Both the position numbers and the translations under genes were made by a program. From contig NZ_LN913001.1 of the NCBI RefSeq assembly GCF_001487105.1, positions 1,265,353-1,329,352 of the forward strand: a DNA stretch of 64,000 nt, read 5' to 3'. This stretch comes from Mediterraneibacter massiliensis (GTDB lineage: Bacteria > Bacillota > Clostridia > Lachnospirales > Lachnospiraceae). Of the stretch, positions 8,506 to 17,276 are shown piece by piece (the stretch's first letter is position 1; each line of letters opens with the position of its first letter). A model generated the notes under the pieces. It was not told where the DNA came from and did not search any database. It was given only the letters and a program-made list of their open reading frames with translations.

Positions 8506-9570
8506 ATGGAAAGGAAGAACGTAGGAACAAAAAGAGAATTCGGGTGGACGAAAGAAGGGCGTACAGTTTCTTTGTATGTTCTGCAAAATAAGAACGGGAC
8601 AGCGGCGGAGATTACAGACTTGGGCGCGTCGCTGGTTCGCTTATGGGTAAGAGATAAAGAGGGAAAACGAACAGATGTGGTGCTCGGCTATGACACTCCC
8701 GAAGGGTATAAAAAGGGTACCTGTTTTTTCGGCGCGATCGTAGGAAGGAACGCGAACCGTATCGCCGGAGCGCAGTTCGAACTGAATAAAATGGCATACA
8801 CACTCGCGGATAATGATAACGGGAATAATCTGCATAGCGGAACGGATTTTTATAATACAAGAATATGGGAAACGGAAGAATATACCGACAGTTATGTTCG
8901 TTTTAAGCTGCACAGCCCGGATGGGGATCAAGGGTTCCCGGGGAATGCGGACATATATGTGACCTACCGTCTGGATGAAAGGGATACGCTGGACATCCGG
9001 TACGAGGCTTCTGCTGACAAGGACAGCCTGTTCAATCTGACGAATCACAGCTATTTCAATTTAGACGGACATGACAGCGGGAGTGTGCTGGGGCATACGC
9101 TGCAATTAGAAGCGGACTGTTTTACTCCCGGAAACGCCTATGCGATTCCAACGGGAGAGATTCTGTCGGCAGAAGGGACGCCAATGGATTTTAGAAATGG
9201 AGCAAAAATCGGAGCAAGAATAGAAGAAGAGTATGAACCCCTGCATTTTGGAAACGGGTATGACCATAACTGGGTTTTGAAAAATCAGGGGAAATTTGAA
9301 AAAGCAGCAGAACTGCGTGGGGAAAAAAGCGGGATCGTGATGGAAACCTATACGGATCGTCCCGGCATACAGATTTATACGGCAAATTACGTGGAGAATG
9401 AAAAAGGGAAGAACGGAGCCGTCTACGGAAAGAGAAGCGCAGTCTGCTTGGAGACGCAGTGCTGGCCGGACGCGGTACACCACGAAAATTTTCCGAGCCC
9501 TGTATGCAGGGCGGGAGAAAAATATGATACTCATACGGCGTTTCGTTTTTCGACAGATAAAGATTCTTAA
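8506..9570 (+). CDS. galM: Aldose 1-epimerase (galactose mutarotase)
   Basis: A 354-residue enzyme that interconverts the alpha and beta anomers of galactose or glucose, supplying alpha-galactose to galactokinase. Conserved motifs are GRNANRIAGAQF (about residues 75-86), NLHSG (about 105-109), the catalytic-His segment NLTNHSYFNLDGH (about 177-189) and the catalytic-Glu segment CLETQCWPDAVHH near 315-330. The ATG at 8506 follows GAGGAGG; an upstream TTG in the same frame would swallow the ribosome site. It is co-directional with the araC gene that starts 41 bases later. Confidence 0.95.
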   Translation: MERKNVGTKREFGWTKEGRTVSLYVLQNKNGTAAEITDLGASLVRLWVRDKEGKRTDVVLGYDTPEGYKKGTCFFGAIVGRNANRIAGAQFELNKMAYTLADNDNGNNLHSGTDFYNTRIWETEEYTDSYVRFKLHSPDGDQGFPGNADIYVTYRLDERDTLDIRYEASADKDSLFNLTNHSYFNLDGHDSGSVLGHTLQLEADCFTPGNAYAIPTGEILSAEGTPMDFRNGAKIGARIEEEYEPLHFGNGYDHNWVLKNQGKFEKAAELRGEKSGIVMETYTDRPGIQIYTANYVENEKGKNGAVYGKRSAVCLETQCWPDAVHHENFPSPVCRAGEKYDTHTAFRFSTDKDS

Positions 9571-9611
9571 AGTGAGAACTAATATAACAGGAAGCAAAAG
9601 AGGCGGTAGAA

Positions 9612-10451
9612 ATGACGGGTACGTATAAACATTCATATAAGATTGGGGAACCCCGGCTGAATGCACTGTCGGTTTATAATGTCGGATACCAGAAATGCGA
9701 ACCGGAATATCAGTGGGGACCTGGAATAAGGGATCATTATTGTATCCATCATATTTTGTCAGGGAGCGGTTATTATTCCGCGAGGGGAACAGTTTGGCAT
9801 CTGCATAAAGGAGATACATTTATTCTGTATCCGGGAGAAGAAGTGCGTTATTATGCGGATAAAATAGAACCGTGGGAATATGCATGGGTCGGATTTATGG
9901 GAACAGAGGCAGGGGAGCTCATCCGAAATACGGAATTTTCTAGAGAAAAACCGTATATCTTGAACGGACAAATGCCAAATGAGGAGCTTCGGGAACATCT
10001 TGAAAAAATTTATACCGTAAAAGGAAATACATATGAAGCGTCTGCGGCGATGACGGGAGTGCTCTACAGCCTGTTATCTGTATTTATGAGATATTATGAT
10101 GAAAAAAGCGGGACAGAGGATGTACAAATGTTGTATGTAGAACAAGCCCGAAAGTATATTGAAAAGAACTATTCTTACCCTGTGACAGTAGAGGATGTGG
10201 CAGTATATGTAGGGATAAGCCGGAGCCATCTGTTCCGTTCGTTTAAGCTATATATGGGAAAGGCGCCGAAAGAGTATTTGTCTGAATACAGAATAGAGAA
10301 GGCGTGCAGTCTTTTGAAAGAAACAAGTCTTTCTATTTCTGCGGTGGCTTATTCGGTAGGTTTTGACAACAATCTATATTTTTCAAAGGTTTTTAAAAAA
10401 TATAGAAAGGTAAGTCCGTCTGTTTACAGAGAACTTGGGAAAAGAAAATGA
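9612..10451 (+). CDS. AraC-family transcriptional regulator
   Basis: A 279-residue regulator with an N-terminal cupin-like ligand domain (about residues 15-155, with HHILSGSGYY and a double-stranded beta-helix pattern) and a C-terminal pair of helix-turn-helices (about 178-275). The first reads VEDVAVYVGISRSHLFRSFK and the second ISAVAYSVGFDNNLYFSKVF. Placed between galM and the Mgl importer genes, it is the obvious candidate for galactose-responsive control of both, but no operator repeat was pinned down. A strong terminator follows. Confidence 0.9.
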   Translation: MTGTYKHSYKIGEPRLNALSVYNVGYQKCEPEYQWGPGIRDHYCIHHILSGSGYYSARGTVWHLHKGDTFILYPGEEVRYYADKIEPWEYAWVGFMGTEAGELIRNTEFSREKPYILNGQMPNEELREHLEKIYTVKGNTYEASAAMTGVLYSLLSVFMRYYDEKSGTEDVQMLYVEQARKYIEKNYSYPVTVEDVAVYVGISRSHLFRSFKLYMGKAPKEYLSEYRIEKACSLLKETSLSISAVAYSVGFDNNLYFSKVFKKYRKVSPSVYRELGKRK

Positions 10452-10528
10452 AAAGATAGAACGCGGCTTGTAATTTATTGCCTATTTGCAAAGGTATATT
10501 ACGTGCAGGAAAAAAATAGACGAATAAG

Positions 10529-10582
10529 AACGATTAGAGAAGTAAAAAAGACCAAAAGGTCAGACTCTCTAATCGTTTTTTT
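10529..10582 (+). terminator. Rho-independent terminator after the araC gene
   Basis: Ten-base arms CGATTAGAGA at 10531-10540 and TCTCTAATCG at 10566-10575 pair perfectly, with an inner GACC/GGTC stem in the loop, and are followed by seven T residues. A-rich flanks may let it act in both directions. It separates galM-araC from the importer genes. Confidence 0.88.
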
Positions 10583-10715
10583 AATAAAAGAAATTTTACT
10601 TATACAAATGACAATAACCATATTGTAATTAATAAAAATTGAGAACAGAACAACAATAAAGAGCTTGCGATAAAAAATATGTAAAAAACGTTTAAAAATC
10701 TAAAATCAGATAGAC

Positions 10716-10744
10716 TTTTCATAACTACATAGATAAAGTATAAG
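10716..10744 (+). promoter_or_regulatory. Candidate promoter of the Mgl importer operon
   Basis: TTTTCA at 10716-10721, a 17-base spacer and TATAAG at 10739-10744 lie 40 bases before the binding-protein start codon. The -35 match is weak, consistent with a regulated promoter. Confidence 0.4.
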
Positions 10745-10783
10745 CTGAAATATTTATGAAAAGGGATAAGGAAGGAAAGTATT

Positions 10784-12082
10784 ATGAAAATCAAAAGTAT
10801 GAAGAAAAAATTAGCTTTGATAACCATGGCGGCCGTAGTGGCACTTTCTGTTACAGCCTGCGGCGGAGGCGGCTCTGACAAGGGCGCGGATAAAGGCGGA
10901 GACGCTAAATCAGAATCCACAGCAACAAACAAGGACAAACCGTTGATTTGGTACAACCGTCAGCCGTCCAATAGCTCTACAGGAGAGTTGGATAAAGCCG
11001 CACTGACTTACAACGATAATACATATTATGTGGGATTTGATGCTGCACAGGGCGGAGAAGCACAAGGACAAATGGTTGTTGACTATATCAAGGAACATGC
11101 GGCTAAGATTGACAGAAACGGCGATGGCACAATCGGATATGTTCTAGCAATTGGCGATATTGGACATAACGATTCTATCGCACGTACAAGAGGAACTCGT
11201 GAGGCGCTTGGTACAGGTGTTGATAAAGACGGGAATATCAACAGCGATCCAATAGGAACAAATACAGACGGGAAACAAACGGGAGTAAAAGACGGTTCTA
11301 TTGAAGTTGATGGAAAGACATATGTAGTACGTGAACTTGCTTCCCAAGAAATGAAGAATAACTCAGGAGCAACATGGGATGCGGCTACGGCAGGAAATGC
11401 CATCGGAACATGGTCAAGTTCTTTCGGAGATCAGATTGACATTATCGTTTCCAACAATGACGGTATGGGAATGTCTATGTTCAATGCATGGTCTAAGGAT
11501 AACAAAGTACCTACATTCGGATACGATGCCAACAGTGATGCTGTTGCAGCTATCGCAGAGGGATACGGCGGAACAATCAGTCAGCACGCGGACGTACAGG
11601 CATATCTGACACTTCGCCTGATCCGCAATGCGCTGGACGGCGTTGACATCAATACAGGTATCAGCACAGAGGATGAAGAAGGAAACGTATTGAGCGAAGA
11701 TTTGTATATATACAATGAAGAACAGCGTTCTTACTACGCGATGAATGTACCTGTTACTTCTGAAAACTACAAAGACTTTACAGACTCAACGAAAATTCTT
11801 GACGCGGTATCTAATCAGTTGGATGACAAAACATCTCCGAAGAAATCAGTATGGCTGGATATCTACAATGCCTCAGATAACTTCTTGAGTTCTACATACC
11901 AGCCGCTTCTTCAGAGTTATGACGATCTACTTAACCTTGAAGTTGAATATATCGGCGGCGATGGACAGACAGAGTCTAACATCACAAATCGTCTTGGAAA
12001 TCCAAGCCAGTATGATGCATTCGCGATTAACATGGTTAAGACTGATAATGCAGCTTCCTACACATCAATACTTGATCAATAA
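10784..12082 (+). CDS. Galactose/glucose ABC importer binding lipoprotein, circularly permuted MglB type
   Basis: A 432-residue extracellular sugar-binding lipoprotein. A signal peptide ends in LSVTAC (lipid Cys at about residue 26), followed by a Gly/Ser/Lys-rich linker. The mature fold starts at KPLIWYNRQPS (about 52-62), which corresponds to the middle of E. coli MglB (VPVVFFNKEPS). The order then follows MglB to its end: YYVGFDA, GDIGHNDS, TWDAATAGN, SNNDGMGM and FGYDANSD. After that, residues about 354-432 correspond to the N-terminal lobe of MglB: SDNFLSS matches the DDNFMS ligand loop, and FAINMV matches LAINLV. The calcium-loop-like DRNGDGTIG is kept. Ligand-contact segments from both halves are present, so galactose binding is likely. 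It is followed by an ATPase and a permease gene. Symbol left empty because the order differs from true MglB. Confidence 0.88.
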   Translation: MKIKSMKKKLALITMAAVVALSVTACGGGGSDKGADKGGDAKSESTATNKDKPLIWYNRQPSNSSTGELDKAALTYNDNTYYVGFDAAQGGEAQGQMVVDYIKEHAAKIDRNGDGTIGYVLAIGDIGHNDSIARTRGTREALGTGVDKDGNINSDPIGTNTDGKQTGVKDGSIEVDGKTYVVRELASQEMKNNSGATWDAATAGNAIGTWSSSFGDQIDIIVSNNDGMGMSMFNAWSKDNKVPTFGYDANSDAVAAIAEGYGGTISQHADVQAYLTLRLIRNALDGVDINTGISTEDEEGNVLSEDLYIYNEEQRSYYAMNVPVTSENYKDFTDSTKILDAVSNQLDDKTSPKKSVWLDIYNASDNFLSSTYQPLLQSYDDLLNLEVEYIGGDGQTESNITNRLGNPSQYDAFAINMVKTDNAASYTSILDQ

Positions 12083-12110
12083 TATCTGTTGAAATAAGGA
12101 TGGGCATTTT

Positions 12111-12141
12111 ATTAGGGGGAAGAAATTCCCCCTAATTGTTT
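12111..12141 (+). terminator. Stem-loop between binding-protein and ATPase genes
   Basis: Perfect 11-base arms at 12111-12121 and 12126-12136 close a GAAA tetraloop and are followed by TGTTTT. The T run is short, so it may be a leaky terminator or an mRNA 3' stabiliser. In importer operons such elements commonly keep binding-protein mRNA more abundant than ATPase and permease mRNA. Confidence 0.7.
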
Positions 12142-12224
12142 TCATGGGGCAAGGATACTGCAGAGGTTTTCCATGATCTGAGAATGTTGAAAATATGACT
12201 ACATGTGAACAGGAGTAAGAAATA

Positions 12225-13733
12225 ATGGCAGACAGAAGAGAGGATATTATCTTATCGATACGTGGCCTGAGCAAGTCCTTTGGACGCAACAGAGTTCTCG
12301 ATCACATTAACCTGGATGTGAAACGAGGGACAGTTATGGGACTGATGGGTGAAAATGGCGCCGGAAAATCAACAATGATGAAGTGTCTGTTCGGTACGTA
12401 TCAGAAAGACGAAGGAAAGATCTTCCTTGACAGGAAGGAAGTAAACTTTACAGGACCCAAAAACGCACTTGAAAACGGCGTTGCAATGGTTCACCAGGAA
12501 CTAAACCAGTGTCTGGAAAGAAATGTGGCAGATAACTTGTTTCTCGGACGTTATCCGACTAATTCCATAGGCGTGGTTGATGAAGGAAGGATGAAAAAAG
12601 AGGCATCCGAGCTTTTCAGAAAGCTCGGGATAACTGTCAGCCTTTCAGGACCAATGAGAAATATGTCTGTATCACAGAGACAGATGTGTGAGATCGCCAA
12701 AGCAATTTCTTATAATTCAAAAATTATTGTTCTTGACGAACCGACTTCATCATTGACCGTACAGGAAGTAGAGAAACTGTTTGAGATGATGCGGATGCTC
12801 AGGGAACAGGGCGTGGCGCTTATTTATATTTCACATAAAATGGATGAGATATTCGAGATATGCGATGAGATTTCTGTACTTAGGGATGGTAATCTTGTTA
12901 TGACAAAGAAAACAAAGGACACAGATATGAACGAGCTGATTGCGGCGATGGTCGGACGTTCACTGGACAACCGTTTCCCACTGGTGGACAATACACCGGG
13001 AGAATCGGTGCTTTCCGTCCAGCACCTTTCAACAAAGTTTGCACCTTATCTCCAGGATATTTCTTTTAAGGTGAGGGAAGGAGAGATATTTGGGTTGTAC
13101 GGACTTGTCGGGGCGGGGCGGACAGAGCTTCTGGAAACGATTTTCGGAATCCGTACAAGGGCTGCGGGAAGAGTGTACTTTAACAATAAACTGATGAATT
13201 TCAACAGTGCAAAAGAGGCAATGGATCATGGTTTTGCTTTGATTACGGAGGAACGGAAGGCAAACGGGATTTTTTTGAAAGGCGACCTCGTTTTCAATAC
13301 TACAATAGCAAATCTGGATCATTATAAATCGGGAGTGGCGCTTTCCGATTCAAAGATGACGAAAGCAACCTCCGATGAGATTAAAATAATGCGCACAAAA
13401 TGTATGGGGCCGGAGGATATGATTTCCAGCTTGTCGGGCGGAAACCAGCAGAAGGTCATCTTCGGGAAATGGTTGGAGAGACAGCCCCAGGTGTTCATGA
13501 TGGATGAACCTACGCGCGGAATTGACGTAGGGGCGAAATATGAGATATATGAACTGATTATCCAGATGGCGAAAATGGGAAAGACGATTATCGTTGTTTC
13601 CTCTGAAATGCCGGAGATCCTGGGTATTACGAACCGGATCGGCGTTATGTCGAATGGGCGGCTCTCTGGCATAGTCAACACAAAAGAAACAGATCAGGAA
13701 GAATTGTTAAGGCTCAGTGCAAAACACCTATAA
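12225..13733 (+). CDS. mglA: Galactose/methyl-galactoside import ATP-binding protein
   Basis: A 502-residue double ABC ATPase of the MglA/RbsA family that powers sugar import at the inner face of the membrane. Domain 1 has Walker A GENGAGKST (about residues 44-52), the signature region MSVSQRQMCEIAKA and Walker B IIVLDEPTSSL. Domain 2 has a weak A-loop GLVGAGRTEL (about 292-301), a normal signature LSGGNQQKVIFGKW and Walker B VFMMDEPTRGIDVGAKYEIY. The degenerate second Walker A is typical of this family. It lies 142 bases after the binding protein and 18 bases before the permease. Confidence 0.93.
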   Translation: MADRREDIILSIRGLSKSFGRNRVLDHINLDVKRGTVMGLMGENGAGKSTMMKCLFGTYQKDEGKIFLDRKEVNFTGPKNALENGVAMVHQELNQCLERNVADNLFLGRYPTNSIGVVDEGRMKKEASELFRKLGITVSLSGPMRNMSVSQRQMCEIAKAISYNSKIIVLDEPTSSLTVQEVEKLFEMMRMLREQGVALIYISHKMDEIFEICDEISVLRDGNLVMTKKTKDTDMNELIAAMVGRSLDNRFPLVDNTPGESVLSVQHLSTKFAPYLQDISFKVREGEIFGLYGLVGAGRTELLETIFGIRTRAAGRVYFNNKLMNFNSAKEAMDHGFALITEERKANGIFLKGDLVFNTTIANLDHYKSGVALSDSKMTKATSDEIKIMRTKCMGPEDMISSLSGGNQQKVIFGKWLERQPQVFMMDEPTRGIDVGAKYEIYELIIQMAKMGKTIIVVSSEMPEILGITNRIGVMSNGRLSGIVNTKETDQEELLRLSAKHL

Positions 13734-13751
13734 AAAGGGAGATTTAAAGAT

Positions 13752-15407
13752 ATGGCAAATGGAAATAGAAAAATTCTTACGGCTGGACAGGAAGCACAGC
13801 TTCTTAAGCCTATAGAAGATTATGTAGGAGGAATTCAGGCAAAGATCGACAGCTTACGGAAAGACGGTACAGATAAAGTGGTTTCGCTCCAGAGCAGTAT
13901 GGACGTACTTAAAAGAGACAAAACTATGACAAAAGGCGAACAGGCGAATCGGTTCGCAGATCTGAAAAAAGAATTGAAAAAAGCAAAGGCTGTGGAAAAC
14001 AGCCATAAGGCGGAGGTCTCAAAATTAATCGCCAAGGCGGAAGAACACTTGAAAGAACATTTTGACAAGGATTACTATCAGGCTGTCAAGGCAAGCTGCA
14101 AGGAGGAAAAGAAAGCGGCAAAGGCAAAATACCGGAGTGCGGTCGCGGCGCTAGGGAAAGAACATGCCCAGCTTCTTTCCAAGACGACAGATCACCAGGA
14201 AATCAAGGATGAGAAGTATGTATACAAAAACAGGCTGTTTGATGCGAAGATGGAACTCCAGAAAGATTATCAGGCGGTAAAAGACAGAAGACATGCGGCA
14301 TATACATATAAATACCACCTGATCGATCTGCTGCGCATGTCAAAATTTACATTTGCAGAAGCAAAAGCACAGAAATGGGAAAACTATAAGTATACCTTCA
14401 ACCGCAGGGATTTTCTTCTGCGTAATGGACTGTATTTCGCAATAATTATCGTATTTATCGCATTATGTATCATCACCCCGCTTGTGAAAGGGGCTCCGCT
14501 GTTGACATATAACAATGTACTGAATATACTCCAGCAGGCGTCACCGCAGATGTTTCTTGCACTGGGAGTTGCGGGACTGATTATGCTGGCAGGAACCGAT
14601 CTTTCTATCGGACGTATGGTAGGTATGGGTATGACTGCCGCCACGATCATCATGCATCAAGGTATAAATACAGGCGCTGTGTTTGGGCACGTGTTCGACT
14701 TTACGAGGATCCCGGTCATCGCACAGCTTATCCTGGCGCTTATCGTGTGTATTGTGCTCTGCACGATATTTACAATCATTGCAGGTTTTTTTACAGCGAA
14801 GTTTAAAATGCATCCGTTTATTTCAACAATGGCAAATACACTGATTATCTTTGGTATTGTAACCTACGCTACAAAGGGTGTGTCCTTCGGAGCGATCAAT
14901 CCGATGATCCCGACTATGATTATCCCGAAATTCAACGCCTTCCCAACGATTATCATCTGGGCGGTTGCAGCGATTGCTATTGTATGGTTTATCTGGAACA
15001 AAACCATATTCGGAAAGAATCTGTATGCGGTCGGCGGAAATCCGGAAGCGGCTTCTGTGTCTGGTATATCCGTATTTAAGGTGACAATGGGAGCGTTCAT
15101 CCTGGCAGGTATTCTCTATGGTTTCGGCTCCTGGCTGGAATGTGCGAGAATGGTCGGATCCGGTTCCGCGGCATACGGACAGGGCTGGGAAATGAACGCA
15201 ATCGCTGCCTGCGTTGTTGGCGGCGTATCCTTTACAGGAGGTATCGGCAAGATTTCCGGCGTTGTAGTCGGTGTTATCATTTTCACGGCGCTGACCTATG
15301 CACTGACAATACTTGGAATTGATACAAACCTTCAGTTTGTATTTTCTGGTATCATCATTCTTATCGCGGTAACACTCGATTGTCTGAAATATGTACAGAA
15401 AAAGTAG
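13752..15407 (+). CDS. mglC: Galactose/methyl-galactoside ABC permease with long N-terminal coiled-coil
   Basis: A 551-residue permease; typical MglC proteins are about 335 residues. The C-terminal part (about 222-551) is a normal BPD_transp_2 membrane domain with many hydrophobic helices and the stretch GVAGLIMLAGTDLSIGRMVG. The first 215 residues are extra: strongly charged, rich in Lys, Glu and Ala, with heptad-like segments such as FADLKKELKKAKAVENSHKA and no membrane segment, so they should form a cytoplasmic coiled-coil. The start follows GGGAG, and the extension is in frame with no internal start that has a good ribosome site near the membrane domain. The function of the extension is unknown; it lies on the side where MglA docks. 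Confidence 0.92.
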   Translation: MANGNRKILTAGQEAQLLKPIEDYVGGIQAKIDSLRKDGTDKVVSLQSSMDVLKRDKTMTKGEQANRFADLKKELKKAKAVENSHKAEVSKLIAKAEEHLKEHFDKDYYQAVKASCKEEKKAAKAKYRSAVAALGKEHAQLLSKTTDHQEIKDEKYVYKNRLFDAKMELQKDYQAVKDRRHAAYTYKYHLIDLLRMSKFTFAEAKAQKWENYKYTFNRRDFLLRNGLYFAIIIVFIALCIITPLVKGAPLLTYNNVLNILQQASPQMFLALGVAGLIMLAGTDLSIGRMVGMGMTAATIIMHQGINTGAVFGHVFDFTRIPVIAQLILALIVCIVLCTIFTIIAGFFTAKFKMHPFISTMANTLIIFGIVTYATKGVSFGAINPMIPTMIIPKFNAFPTIIIWAVAAIAIVWFIWNKTIFGKNLYAVGGNPEAASVSGISVFKVTMGAFILAGILYGFGSWLECARMVGSGSAAYGQGWEMNAIAACVVGGVSFTGGIGKISGVVVGVIIFTALTYALTILGIDTNLQFVFSGIIILIAVTLDCLKYVQKK

Positions 15408-15664
15408 TAGACAGTATAGAGAAAATAAGACATTACGGACAGAACGAAAGTTGACGTTAGATAACGATACTTCTAAAACGCAAGGAAAATCAAGACTTGC
15501 ATGACGTAAATTTGGGGATACAAAAAACACAATGACTGGGACAGTTCAAAGAAATTAGTACAGCAGATGTGTATGGGGCATAGAGTTTGTGGCTTCGTGA
15601 CGAATCCTGTTACGAATATATTTGAAAATGTGGCTGATAGTAAACGTACGAAAAGTCATATCTT
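15408..15664. other. Intergenic region between mglC and the IS200/IS605-type element
   Basis: No gene, strong terminator or promoter was recognised here. No long open frame with a ribosome site is present. The mobile element's left hairpin starts shortly after. Confidence 0.5.
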
Positions 15665-15674
15665 ATTGAAATAA

Positions 15675-15719
15675 GGCTACCGCAATCCCACTGGCTTTAG
15701 ACGGTGGGTTAAGATAGCC
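15675..15719 (+). repeat. Left-end hairpin of the IS200/IS605-type element
   Basis: Imperfect hairpin with outer arms GGCTA/TAGCC and inner arms CCCAC/GTGGG. It shares the loop word GGCTTTAGAC with the right-end hairpin at 17408-17429, the pattern expected of TnpA recognition sites. Confidence 0.7.
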
Positions 15720-15749
15720 AAAAGTAGTGGCTTGTGTTATACTTACGCC

Positions 15750-16154
15750 ATGGGAACATGGAAATCAAAAAGCAGACACAAATATTTACTCCAATATCAT
15801 AATATTTTTGTGTGCAAGTATAGAAAGAAATTACTGACATCAAAGCAAATATCAGATGATATAAAACAGTTTTCTTATGAGATATGTCAAAGACATAATG
15901 TAATTATTAGGTATATGGAAACTGACAAAGATCACATTCATTACATGATAGAGACAGAACCAATAATGTCTGTCAGTAAAATCGTAAATCTGATGAAAGG
16001 TTATACAACATATCACATTTGGGAGAGATATTCCACTTATTTACGAAAACATTTTTGGAAAGAACATACCTTTTGGACAGATGGATGCTTTGCCTGTAGT
16101 GTAGGAAATGTTTCCGAAGAAATGTTAAAGAAGTATATAGAAAATCAAGGATAG
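15750..16154 (+). CDS. tnpA: IS200/IS605-family transposase TnpA (Y1 HUH)
   Basis: A 134-residue single-strand transposase that cuts and joins the element's ends through a tyrosine-DNA link. The HUH metal motif is DHIHYMIE (about residues 58-65), and the likely nucleophile is the Tyr in MLKKYIENQG at the C terminus. The conserved FVCKYRKK start region is present. The ATG at 15750 gives the family start MGTWKSKSRHKY; a GTG-free longer frame from 15732 adds six residues. It is intact, so the element may still be mobile. Confidence 0.93.
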   Translation: MGTWKSKSRHKYLLQYHNIFVCKYRKKLLTSKQISDDIKQFSYEICQRHNVIIRYMETDKDHIHYMIETEPIMSVSKIVNLMKGYTTYHIWERYSTYLRKHFWKEHTFWTDGCFACSVGNVSEEMLKKYIENQG

Positions 16155-16172
16155 AAGGGCAGGCGTCAGCAA

Positions 16173-17276
16173 ATGTTAAAAGCATATAAATACAGGGTAT
16201 ATCCAAACAATGAGCAGAAAATGCAGATAGCTAAAACATTTGGCTGTTGCCGTTTTGTATATAACCAGACGCTTGCATATCGAAAAGAAGCTTACGAGAA
16301 AGAGAAAAAAACCATCAGTAAAACAGGCTGCAACAATTACTGTAACAGAGAATTAAAGAAGACATATGAATGGTTAAAAGAAGTGGATAAGTTTGCCCTG
16401 ACGAATGCAATCTATAATATGGATTCAGCTTATCAGAAGTTTTTCAAAGAACATACGGGCTATCCAAAGTTTAAGAGTAAACACGATACCCATAAATCCT
16501 ATACAACGAATTTTACGAATGGAAATATAGCTGTAGATTTAGAGAATGGAAAAATAAAGCTGCCAAAGTTAAAAGAAGTAAAAGCAAAACTGCACAGAGA
16601 ATTCCATGGCAAAATAAAATCAGCCACGGTCAGTCAGGTTCCAAGTGGGAAATACTATGTGTCAATACTGGTAGAAACAGAGCATGAAAAATTGCCACAC
16701 AGAAACCAAAATATAGGATTGGATTTAGGGATTAAGGATTTATGTATCACATCGGATGGGATAAGGTACGAAAATCCAAAGATAATAAAAAAGAATGAGA
16801 GGAAGCTGTCGAGACTGCAAAGGCAACTGGAATATAAGGAAAAAGGCAGCAGAAATTACGAGAAGAAGAAAAAAGAAATCGCAATATGCCATGAGAAGAT
16901 AACAAATAGCAGAAAAGATTATCTACATAAGATTTCACACGAAATTGTCAGCGAAAACCAAGTAATAGTTTCGGAAAATCTGCAGATAAAAAACATGGTA
17001 AAAAATCATCATTTAGCAAAATCAATCAGTGATGTGTCATGGTATGAGCTTACAAGGCAACTGGAATATAAGTCAAAATGGAATGGCAGGGAATATGTCA
17101 AAATAGACACATTTTATGCCAGTAGCCAGTTGTGTTTTGCCTGTGGATATCAAAATACAGATACAAAAGATTTATCGGTAAGGGAATGGATATGTCCGAA
17201 TTGTGGAACAAAACAAGATAGAGATATCAATGCCGCAAAAAATATACTGGCAGAAGGATTAAGGCAAATAGCATAA
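16173..17276 (+). CDS. tnpB: RNA-guided endonuclease TnpB
   Basis: A 367-residue homologue of the ancestors of Cas12. TnpB proteins bind an RNA from the element's right end and cut DNA, which helps keep the element in place. It has an N-terminal helix-turn-helix-like region (YKYRVYPNNEQ), the RuvC Asp in NIGLDLGIKDL (about residues 181-191), the Glu in VSENLQIKNM (about 267-276), a zinc ribbon CFAC...CPNC (about 316-345) and the last Asp in DRDINAAKNI (about 350-359). All three acids and four Cys are present, so nuclease activity is plausible. It starts 18 bases after tnpA. Confidence 0.94.
   Translation: MLKAYKYRVYPNNEQKMQIAKTFGCCRFVYNQTLAYRKEAYEKEKKTISKTGCNNYCNRELKKTYEWLKEVDKFALTNAIYNMDSAYQKFFKEHTGYPKFKSKHDTHKSYTTNFTNGNIAVDLENGKIKLPKLKEVKAKLHREFHGKIKSATVSQVPSGKYYVSILVETEHEKLPHRNQNIGLDLGIKDLCITSDGIRYENPKIIKKNERKLSRLQRQLEYKEKGSRNYEKKKKEIAICHEKITNSRKDYLHKISHEIVSENQVIVSENLQIKNMVKNHHLAKSISDVSWYELTRQLEYKSKWNGREYVKIDTFYASSQLCFACGYQNTDTKDLSVREWICPNCGTKQDRDINAAKNILAEGLRQIA

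Larger units (their letters stand above)
10452..10783. other. Intergenic region before the Mgl importer
   Basis: Holds the terminator at 10529-10582 and the candidate importer promoter at 10716-10744, described separately. The rest is AT-rich. No small gene was recognised. Confidence 0.6.

Noticed and set aside
9106..9819. 237-codon reverse frame opposite galM and araC
   Set aside because: Spans two confident genes on the other strand and shows no domain or start signal.
10681..10697. Catabolite-responsive (cre) site before the binding-protein gene
   Set aside because: The best alignment around AAACGTTTAA has three mismatches in 14 positions, including the leading TG and the closing C, so it is not convincing.
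14823..15530. 235-codon reverse frame opposite mglC
   Set aside because: Antisense shadow of the permease domain, with residue composition (His/Arg/Asn/Asp-rich) unlike a real protein.
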